Below, in pieces: positions 57,051 through 64,000 of a stretch of 64,000 nt of DNA. The DNA is from Nitrospirae bacterium YQR-1 (lineage in GTDB: Bacteria > Nitrospirota > Thermodesulfovibrionia > Thermodesulfovibrionales > Magnetobacteriaceae). The position numbers were made by a program, and so were the translations under genes. The number at the start of each line of letters is the position of its first letter. The first letter of the stretch is position 1. The notes beneath the pieces are model-generated. The model made no database searches and had not been told where the DNA came from. It saw only the letters and a list, made by a program, of their open reading frames with translations. The DNA lies in NCBI GenBank assembly GCA_039908095.1, contig JAMOBJ010000008.1:34674-98673 (forward strand), in the 5' to 3' direction.

Positions 57051-58316
57051 ATGGGTTCATCGGAAATATTCAGAAAGGCTTCTATTGAAAGACTATCATC
57101 TCCGGAGGAGCTGGACAAATTGATGACAACCACTTCTCCCATCGGATGGGTTGCCGTTTTAGCCCTTGGTTTGATAATAATTACAACCGTGTTGTGGGGG
57201 TTTTTAGGGACAATCCCGACCGTACTCAACGGAACCGGCCTGATAATGAAAACAGGTGGCGTGGTGGATATTGTTTCACAATCCAGCGGCTACATATCCG
57301 ATATTCGAATAACCCCGGGAGACATTGTCTATAACGGCCAGACGGTGGCCAGAGTGGATCAAATGGATTTATTAAGCCAGATTAAAAATGCAAGAATAGA
57401 ACTGGATGTGTTAAACAAACAGTATGAGCAGGCAAAAACTTACGAAAATAAGGATATTCAGCTGTCGTTGGAATATAGTAAAACGCAAAAATCCGCCTAT
57501 GAAAAAAAGATCGCCAATACTAAGAAACAAATTGACTGGTTTACTGAAAAAATAAAAGACCAGGAGGCCTTGCTAAAAGACGGACTTATTACCAAGCAGG
57601 ACTTAATAACTACCAAACAATCATACGATACCGCCGTCTCAAACATCAAAGATTACCAAAGTCAGCTTGAGCAGCTTTCCGTGCAAAGTCTCCAACATGA
57701 AAATACCAATCGCCAAACTTTGGATAATTTACTACAACAGATAAAGAACAAGGAATCAAACATAAAGATACTTCAAAACAGATATGACCTCAACTCCTCA
57801 ATTACATCTTATTATACCGGCAGAGTGCTCAGCATATCGGCCACGCAAGGCAGCTTTATACAGGCAAACACCCCGGTGGCCGCCCTGGAGCTTATAGGAT
57901 CAAATATCTGTAACCTAAGAGCAACCGTATATGTAACATCAGCCGATGCGAAACTTATCCGTAAAGGAATGAAAGTACAATTATCACCCGATACTGCACA
58001 AAAGGATATGTACGGTTATATGTTGGCGGTGGTGGCGGAAGTGTCGGAATATCCGGCAACTGCCGAGGATATGATGAATAAGTTACATAATAAAACTTTG
58101 GTGGAAATGATTACAAAAAACGGTTTGCCATTAACTGTTGTAGTAGATTTTATTCCCGCAGTTAACACGGTCTCAGGGTATAAATGGTCATCACCCAGAG
58201 GCGATAAATTAAAAATTTCATCAGGCACTCTGTGTAGCGCAACATTTATAGTAGATGAACAGAAACCGGTAAGCTATGTGATTCCTCTTTTTAAGAAGTA
58301 TGTGTTGGGTGATTAG
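57051..58316 (+). CDS. NHLP-type HlyD secretion adaptor
   Basis: The 421-residue membrane fusion protein has one N-terminal membrane helix (WVAVLALGLIIITTVLWGF), barrel-sandwich halves (DIVSQSSGYISDIRITPGD and VLSISATQGSFIQANTPV) and a coiled-coil hairpin (about 110-250). It matches the adaptor of NHLP bacteriocin export systems, linking the ABC transporters to the outer membrane factor. The ATG at 57051 has GGAG five bases upstream and sits two bases past the preceding stop. Confidence 0.85.
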   Translation: MGSSEIFRKASIERLSSPEELDKLMTTTSPIGWVAVLALGLIIITTVLWGFLGTIPTVLNGTGLIMKTGGVVDIVSQSSGYISDIRITPGDIVYNGQTVARVDQMDLLSQIKNARIELDVLNKQYEQAKTYENKDIQLSLEYSKTQKSAYEKKIANTKKQIDWFTEKIKDQEALLKDGLITKQDLITTKQSYDTAVSNIKDYQSQLEQLSVQSLQHENTNRQTLDNLLQQIKNKESNIKILQNRYDLNSSITSYYTGRVLSISATQGSFIQANTPVAALELIGSNICNLRATVYVTSADAKLIRKGMKVQLSPDTAQKDMYGYMLAVVAEVSEYPATAEDMMNKLHNKTLVEMITKNGLPLTVVVDFIPAVNTVSGYKWSSPRGDKLKISSGTLCSATFIVDEQKPVSYVIPLFKKYVLGD

Positions 58317-58331
58317 TTGGGTGATTAGAAG

Positions 58332-60497
58332 TTGAACACCAACACTGTAAAAAAAACAAGAGCAGTAACGCCTACGGTTTTACAAATGGAGGCGGTAGAG
58401 TGTGGAGCTGCGGCCCTTGCCATGGTATTGGGTTACTATGGGCTTTTCGTGCCGTTGGAAAAGCTTAGGATTGACTGCGGAGTGTCGCGCGATGGGAGTA
58501 AGGCCAGTAATATACTAATTGCAGCACGTAAGCACGGCCTTATTGCAAAAGGTTATAAAATGGAGCTTGAGGATGTATATAAAGCCAACCTTCCGGCTAT
58601 AGTATTTTGGAACTTCAATCATTTTGTTGTTTTAGAGGGATTTAAAAAAGATACCGTTTTCATTAACGACCCGGGCTCAGGTCCCAGGCGCCTTACCACA
58701 GAGGAGTTTGACGGCTCTTTTACCGGAGTTATCCTTATTTTTGAAAAAGGACCTGATTTTAAAAAGGGCGGCGAGAAATCCAATCTGTTACGCACTCTGG
58801 CAGGAAGATTAAAAGGCTCGGAAACCGCCCTTGCCTATGTTGTTATCACCAGCCTCTTTCTTATTGTGCCGGGGATTATAATTCCAGTTTTTTCCAGAAT
58901 ATTTATTGACGATATTTTGCTGAGAGGGATAAAAACATGGATATATCCGTTGCTTTGGAGTATGGGAGCCGTCGCCTTGATAAACTTTTTGTTGACGTGG
59001 CTGCAACAGTATTATTTGGTTAAATTAGAGACTAAGTTTGCCGTCACCTCATCGAGTAAATTCCTCTGGCATGTGCTTAGGCTTCCCATTGAGTTTTTCA
59101 CTCAGCGGTATGCAGGCGACATCTCAAGCAGGGTTTCAATTAATGACAGGATATCTACATTACTTTCCGGCACATTAGCTACCAATATTATCAACTTGTT
59201 AATGATATTGTTTTATGCAATTGTTATGTTTTTTTACGACATTGTTTTAACTGTAATTGCAATTTTGACAGCACTTATAAACTTTCTCTTTTTAAAATAT
59301 ATCTCAAGGGCAAGAACGGACTTAAATAAAAAACTTCAACAGGAAAAGGGTAAACTCTTAGGCAGCGCAATGGATGGTCTTCAAACAATTGAGACACTTA
59401 AGGCAACCGGTGCGGAATCGGATTTTTTCTCCAAATGGGCGGGTTATCAGGCAAAGGCTGTAACATCGCAGCAGGAGCTTGGGGTAAGTAGTCAGAGACT
59501 AAACGTAGTGCCTGTTTTGCTGACATCGTTAAGTAATGCAATAATTCTGACAGTTGGCGGCCTGAGGGTAATCGAGGGCAGCCTTTCCGCCGGAATGCTT
59601 GTAGCTTTTCAAGGCCTTATGATGAGCTTTATCACCCCGATAAATCAAATAGTATCGCTGGGAAGCACTATACAAGAGACAGAGGCCGATATAAACAGAC
59701 TTGATGACGTCTTAAAATATGAAATAGACCCCGCATACAATATAGAACAAGATAATCCGAAAATTGATAAAACTAAACTACTGGGATATGTTGAGCTTAA
59801 AAATATCCAGTTTGGTTATAGCAGATTGGAGCCCCCGCTGATAGAGAATTTAAATATAAAACTAAAACCCGGCAACAGGGTAGCTTTGGTGGGAGGCTCC
59901 GGAAGCGGTAAGTCCACAATCGGTAAACTGATAGCCGGAGTATATGAACCGTGGAGCGGGGAGATACTCTTTGACAACAAGCCGGCTAAAGAGATAAGCC
60001 GTATAACTATGACAAATTCTCTCACTGTGGTAAACCAGGAGATATTTTTGTTTAACGATACGGTAATCAACAATATTACCTTATGGGACAGCACTATTGA
60101 AAAAAGTGACGTTGTAAAGGCAGCAAAAGACGCCTGTATTCATGACGAAATAGCTTTAAGAGCAGGCAACTATGACAGCATGGTAGAGGAGGGAGGGGTA
60201 AATTTCAGCGGCGGGCAAAGACAACGCATGGAGATTGCAAGAGCCCTTGTACTAAATCCCACAATTGTTATCTTAGATGAGGCAACCAGTGCGCTTGACC
60301 CAAGGACTGAAATGTTAGTGGATGAAAACCTCAGAAGACGAGGATGCACTTGTATTATTGTTGCACACAGGCTGAGCACAATAAGAGACTGCGATGAGAT
60401 TCTTGTACTTGACAGAGGAAAGATAGTGCAAAGAGGTACGCACAATGATTTGATAAAAATTGAAGGTTTATATGCTGAGCTCATTAAACATGCCTGA
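58332..60497 (+). CDS. NHLP-type ABC exporter with C39 peptidase domain
   Basis: The 721-residue transporter has an N-terminal C39 peptidase (about 10-135) with Cys in MEAVECGAAALAM, His in NHFVVLEG and Asp in NDPGSGP, all intact. Six membrane helices follow (160-440), then an ATPase with GGSGSGKST, FSGGQRQRMEIARA and ILDEATSALD. C39 domains cut leader peptides after a double-Gly site during export. The start is a TTG at 58332, the only one that keeps the peptidase. It pairs with the next ABC gene. Confidence 0.92.
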   Translation: MNTNTVKKTRAVTPTVLQMEAVECGAAALAMVLGYYGLFVPLEKLRIDCGVSRDGSKASNILIAARKHGLIAKGYKMELEDVYKANLPAIVFWNFNHFVVLEGFKKDTVFINDPGSGPRRLTTEEFDGSFTGVILIFEKGPDFKKGGEKSNLLRTLAGRLKGSETALAYVVITSLFLIVPGIIIPVFSRIFIDDILLRGIKTWIYPLLWSMGAVALINFLLTWLQQYYLVKLETKFAVTSSSKFLWHVLRLPIEFFTQRYAGDISSRVSINDRISTLLSGTLATNIINLLMILFYAIVMFFYDIVLTVIAILTALINFLFLKYISRARTDLNKKLQQEKGKLLGSAMDGLQTIETLKATGAESDFFSKWAGYQAKAVTSQQELGVSSQRLNVVPVLLTSLSNAIILTVGGLRVIEGSLSAGMLVAFQGLMMSFITPINQIVSLGSTIQETEADINRLDDVLKYEIDPAYNIEQDNPKIDKTKLLGYVELKNIQFGYSRLEPPLIENLNIKLKPGNRVALVGGSGSGKSTIGKLIAGVYEPWSGEILFDNKPAKEISRITMTNSLTVVNQEIFLFNDTVINNITLWDSTIEKSDVVKAAKDACIHDEIALRAGNYDSMVEEGGVNFSGGQRQRMEIARALVLNPTIVILDEATSALDPRTEMLVDENLRRRGCTCIIVAHRLSTIRDCDEILVLDRGKIVQRGTHNDLIKIEGLYAELIKHA

Positions 60498-63387
60498 GAT
60501 AATTAGTGAAATAACAAAATATGGCCGGATAATTGAGATGGGCGGAAATAGACATATAACTCTGTCGGATTGCCGCAGCATGTGGTTTGTTATGGCCGGT
60601 GGTATAGACATTTTTTCGTTTTTGATTGACAATGAAGGCAATATACATGGAAAACAATATCTGTTTACTTTGGATGCCGGAGCGCTGATTGCCGGTTATG
60701 ACGGCACAAGTGCCGGAGGTGATATCGGCCTTATGGCTTACGGAAAAGCGGGAAGCGCTTTAGTGGAAGTTAAAAGAGAGAAAGTGATAAGTTATTTATC
60801 GGACGACACTTACAGAGCGCAATTGCTCTCCGCTATAGACGGTTGGTTACGTCAACTCCTTCATCATTGCCACAAAGAGCTTCTCCCGCTGATGGTAAAC
60901 ATTATTGAGCCCGGTAAGGAATATAGCTTCTCTCAATCAGGCTGTTTCAGGACAGATAAGGAAATTGTTTGGATCAAAAGTTTTGAGGGCAATCTTAGTT
61001 TTGCCGGAATAAAAGATAAACTTCATATCCCGGACGGGGTGATGTTCCCTGTTTCCGAGAAAAGCTTCATTGCTTTCGAGGATACATGCCTTCTCAGTAC
61101 TTTCGATACAAAAGCCTGTTTAATGTCTGATCCAGATTGCACATACCTTGACGGTTTTCATGCTCTGATGCTTATATCAATCAAACAATCAATATCCAAC
61201 GAGACGGAATATGAAAAGCAACGCCTTAAACGAAAAGTAGAAAGAGACGCCTCTCTGATGGATTCTTCACTTACCGGGTTTTCCAATATTCTAAATAAGA
61301 AAAAAGCTGTAAGCATAACAACTGAACCGGAAAACTCCTTACTCTCTGCAAGCAGGCTTGTCGGGGGCGATTTAGATATTAAAATTAATGCTCCCGGGAC
61401 CACCGCCAAAGAAGCAAGGTTAAAAGACCCGCTATCCCTGATAGCCCGCGCTTCCGGAATCAGAACAAGACGGATAGCTTTAAAAGGCCGATGGTGGGAA
61501 CAGGACAACGGACCTATGCTTGGTTTTTTCGAGGGTAATAATCAACCAATCGCCCTTCTGTTTAAAAAACACTATACATTACATGATACGGTAAAGGGAG
61601 ATAAACAACTCGTAAGCGAACAGGTTGCCTCAACAATATCCCCTTTTGCCTATTCGTTTTACCGGCCATTTCCTGAAAAGGCAATGGGCTTATACAGTAT
61701 TTTGAAGTTTAGTTCTTTCAAAAATCTTTTAGATTTTGCCGTAGTGCTGTTGATGGGGATTGCAGGGGGGCTTTTAGGACTGATTATTCCTCTTTGTACT
61801 TCATTGGTGTTTGATTCAATAATTCCGATGGCTGAGACTTCTCAACTCTTACAGATAGGGCTTGCTATGGTGGTAGGAGCTATAGCAAACGCTATGTTTC
61901 AGCTTACCGGCTCCATTGCTATGCTTCGTATTGAAGGAAAAGTGGACGCCTCATTACAGTCTGCAGTGTGGGACAGACTGCTTTCTCTTCCTGTGAGCTT
62001 CTTTAGGCAATATACGGTCGGTGATCTTGCAAACAGAGCTATGGGCATAGACGGCATAAGGCAATTGATAACAGGGTCGGTTACAAGTGCAATTATTTCG
62101 GCGGCATTTTCAATTTTTAGTTTCTTTCTCCTTTTTTATTATAACCTGTGGCTGGCATTGACCGCTCTTGCTATTGTGGTGACGATAATAATAATAACCA
62201 GCTCGCTGTCGTATATTGTGGTTTACTACCAGAGGAGAATTTATGAGCTCTCAGGGCGTATTTTCGGGTTGTTATATCAGATTATAGGTGGAATTGAAAA
62301 GTTTCGGGTATCAGGGGCCGAGATGAGAGGATTTGCACAATGGGCTAAAGAATTTAAGGATCAAAAAACTTATAACTTCAATTCAGGAATTGCAAAAAAC
62401 ATTATTATCGCTCTAAACGCCATATATCCGGTAGTAGCCTATATGATAATATACGGAGTGTTTTATCACAAAGATATGTTTAAATTGTTAAGTACGGGGG
62501 ATTTCCTTGCTTTCACTTCAGCCTTCAGCCAGTTTTTAGCGGCAGGTTTGCAAATGTCCGCCGTATCAATAAACATCATTGCGATAATACCGATATATAA
62601 AAGGGCAAAACCGATATTTCTAAGTATCCCCGAGGTTACTGAAGGAAAAAGGGACCCCGGCGAACTAACCGGTAATATAGAGATAAAAAATGTGTTCTTC
62701 AGATATCATGAAAGCGGTCAGTATATTTTAAGAGACCTTTCGCTTCAGATTAACTCCGGTGAGTTTATAGCCATAGCCGGTGCATCCGGCAGCGGGAAAT
62801 CAACGCTCTTAAGATTGCTGCTGGGTTTTGAAACTCAGCAACGTGGTTCTGTTTTCTATGATAACCACAATATTCAGACACTGGACGTTCACTCGTTAAG
62901 GAGACAAATAGGTGTGGTACTCCAGAATGGCCAACTGATGTCAGGCAATATTTTTAACAATATTGTTGGGGCAAACAACCTCACACTTGATGATGCATGG
63001 GAGGCGGCAAGAATGTCCGGCCTTGAGGAGGATATTAAAGCCATGCCGATGGGTATGCATACTGTTATTGCACCGGGTGCTTCTACAATTTCAGGAGGGC
63101 AAAAACAAAGAATCCTGATAGCCCGCGCCATGGTAACAAAGCCGAGGATATTCTTCTTTGATGAGGCCACCAGCGCTCTGGATAACTTAACTCAGACAAT
63201 AGTAAGCAGAAGCCTTGAAAACTTTTATGCAACAAGATTAGTTATAGCCCATAGGTTGAGTACTATAATAAAAGCAGATAAGATTGTTGTTATTGATAAG
63301 GGCTCTGTGGCGGAGACAGGCACTTATGAGGAACTGATGAAAAAAAACGGTTTATTTGCACAGTTGGCTAAGCGGCAACTGGCATAA
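60472..63387 (+). CDS. NHLP-type second ABC exporter subunit
   Basis: The protein of about 971 residues has an N-terminal domain of about 270 residues unlike any peptidase, then a linker, six membrane helices (410-690) and an ATPase with GASGSGKSTLL, ISGGQKQRILIARA and FFDEATSALD. It matches the peptidase-less partner of NHLP exporters, and both probably form a heterodimer. It overlaps the preceding gene. GAAGG precedes the ATG at 60472; ATG at 60490 is an alternative. Confidence 0.88.
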   Translation: MLSSLNMPEIISEITKYGRIIEMGGNRHITLSDCRSMWFVMAGGIDIFSFLIDNEGNIHGKQYLFTLDAGALIAGYDGTSAGGDIGLMAYGKAGSALVEVKREKVISYLSDDTYRAQLLSAIDGWLRQLLHHCHKELLPLMVNIIEPGKEYSFSQSGCFRTDKEIVWIKSFEGNLSFAGIKDKLHIPDGVMFPVSEKSFIAFEDTCLLSTFDTKACLMSDPDCTYLDGFHALMLISIKQSISNETEYEKQRLKRKVERDASLMDSSLTGFSNILNKKKAVSITTEPENSLLSASRLVGGDLDIKINAPGTTAKEARLKDPLSLIARASGIRTRRIALKGRWWEQDNGPMLGFFEGNNQPIALLFKKHYTLHDTVKGDKQLVSEQVASTISPFAYSFYRPFPEKAMGLYSILKFSSFKNLLDFAVVLLMGIAGGLLGLIIPLCTSLVFDSIIPMAETSQLLQIGLAMVVGAIANAMFQLTGSIAMLRIEGKVDASLQSAVWDRLLSLPVSFFRQYTVGDLANRAMGIDGIRQLITGSVTSAIISAAFSIFSFFLLFYYNLWLALTALAIVVTIIIITSSLSYIVVYYQRRIYELSGRIFGLLYQIIGGIEKFRVSGAEMRGFAQWAKEFKDQKTYNFNSGIAKNIIIALNAIYPVVAYMIIYGVFYHKDMFKLLSTGDFLAFTSAFSQFLAAGLQMSAVSINIIAIIPIYKRAKPIFLSIPEVTEGKRDPGELTGNIEIKNVFFRYHESGQYILRDLSLQINSGEFIAIAGASGSGKSTLLRLLLGFETQQRGSVFYDNHNIQTLDVHSLRRQIGVVLQNGQLMSGNIFNNIVGANNLTLDDAWEAARMSGLEEDIKAMPMGMHTVIAPGASTISGGQKQRILIARAMVTKPRIFFFDEATSALDNLTQTIVSRSLENFYATRLVIAHRLSTIIKADKIVVIDKGSVAETGTYEELMKKNGLFAQLAKRQLA

Positions 63388-63395
63388 ATAATGAG

Positions 63396-64000
63396 ATGCC
63401 GGCAATGTATAAATATTTTATAAGAATCATTATAGCAATATTAATAATCATATTTTGTTTTGCCTGTGAGGATACAAGCATAGTCTCACAACGTTATAAA
63501 AAGAGTAAAAAAGGACGTGACAATATTACAATTGCCGTGGCCGGTTCATGGGATAAAATCAACTACAGAGTCGATATGCTTAACGCTGTAGCTCTGGCCG
63601 TTGAGGAGATTAATAGTACTAATATGCTAAATGGGAGAAAGATCGTTTTAATTGCAAAACATGACTCTGCAGATATAAATAAAGCGAGACTTATAGCCAC
63701 TGAAATAGCGAACAATACCGATGTTGTGGCCGTCATAGGTCACTCACTCAGTTTTATCACATCATCCGTGGATGATATTTACAGTATCGGCGGGCTGCTT
63801 ATGCTCTCTCCATCATTATATATCCCGGATAAAATAAAAAAAACTATTCCAATGATGTTTTCATATACGCCAAATCCAGACTCTATTGCGGAGACATTTA
63901 TACGTTACATGAAGAGTAAGAATTATAAAAGCGCTGCTGTAGCATATCTCAATGAGGATTCCTCTATAAAGATTTTAAATAGTTTTTACAATATCGGAGA
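63396..64000 (+). CDS. Type-I periplasmic binding (Leu/Ile/Val-receptor-like) lipoprotein, partial
   Basis: The frame runs from ATG 63396 (or 63405) off the right edge. The signal segment IIIAILIIIFCFAC has a lipobox Cys. The mature part (ITIAVAGSWDKINYRVDML, AVALAVEEINSTNMLNGRK and VVAVIGHSLSF) has the type-I ligand-binding fold of branched-chain amino acid receptors. It follows the exporter ABC genes by eight bases and is probably cotranscribed. It may sense an extracellular ligand or peptide for this locus. Confidence 0.85.
   Translation, partial: MPAMYKYFIRIIIAILIIIFCFACEDTSIVSQRYKKSKKGRDNITIAVAGSWDKINYRVDMLNAVALAVEEINSTNMLNGRKIVLIAKHDSADINKARLIATEIANNTDVVAVIGHSLSFITSSVDDIYSIGGLLMLSPSLYIPDKIKKTIPMMFSYTPNPDSIAETFIRYMKSKNYKSAAVAYLNEDSSIKILNSFYNIG

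Noticed and set aside
1..64000. CRISPR array or insertion sequence with transposase
   Set aside because: No regularly spaced direct repeats and no transposase or integrase reading frame was seen; the dispersed repeats are unevenly spaced and differ in orientation.

Overview
The window looks like chromosomal DNA of a free-living, motile, Gram-negative, anaerobe-like bacterium of moderate GC content. Gene content suggests a Nitrospirota or deltaproteobacterial-type lineage: an NHLP-type bacteriocin exporter, very large hybrid sensor kinases, a pentaheme cytochrome beside a YeeE/YedE transporter, a DUF2760-Hsp70 pair, a selenocysteine tRNA, and a tmRNA tag read as ANDELALAA. The phylum is an inference; no rRNA or clean marker lies in the window.

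Layout. 1-2915: two tandem paralogous GT-C-like membrane proteins on the minus strand, the first cut by the window edge. 3211-8980: gpsA, larB, a GspE/PilB ATPase and a membrane sensor kinase. 9076-16550: surface polysaccharide genes (Wzm/Wzt exporter, membrane glycosyltransferase-like protein, GT4 glycosyltransferase) mixed with proA and rnhA. 16677-18954: YeeE/YedE transporter plus exported pentaheme cytochrome. 19172-27225: a 2381-residue Ser/Thr-kinase-like/AAA/GAF/PAS/hybrid histidine kinase followed by a REC-GGDEF protein, probably one phosphorelay ending in c-di-GMP. 27593-30465: divergent alcohol and aldehyde dehydrogenases. 30834-38513: GGDEF-EAL protein, FlaG-like protein and a three-gene two-component cluster. 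38714-41737: lysA-dapF-dapA. 42072-44567: DUF2760 and Hsp70-like genes. 44616-48509: an RNA-rich, gene-poor stretch with tRNA-Sec, tRNA-Arg(CCT), a PIN toxin broken by one stop codon, a terminator/antiterminator-like RNA, strong hairpins, an HTH plus HEPN-like pair, tmRNA and smpB. 48696-54679: CusCBA-type metal efflux with a Met-rich periplasmic protein. 55462-64000: outer membrane factor, HlyD-like adaptor, two NHLP-type ABC transporters (one with a C39 peptidase) and the start of a lipoprotein-type ligand-binding protein, running off the right edge.

A dispersed intergenic repeat links the regions. It is about 100-190 bp, ends in ATACCAAGTTGCATTCA and its reverse complement, and has a conserved asymmetric interior. 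I count about ten full, deleted or nested copies and two or three fragments, all between genes. It encodes no protein and looks like a MITE.

Several starts differ from the longest open frame and were set by ribosome binding sites, signal peptides or family alignment. All family assignments come from reading the sequence; no database search was run.
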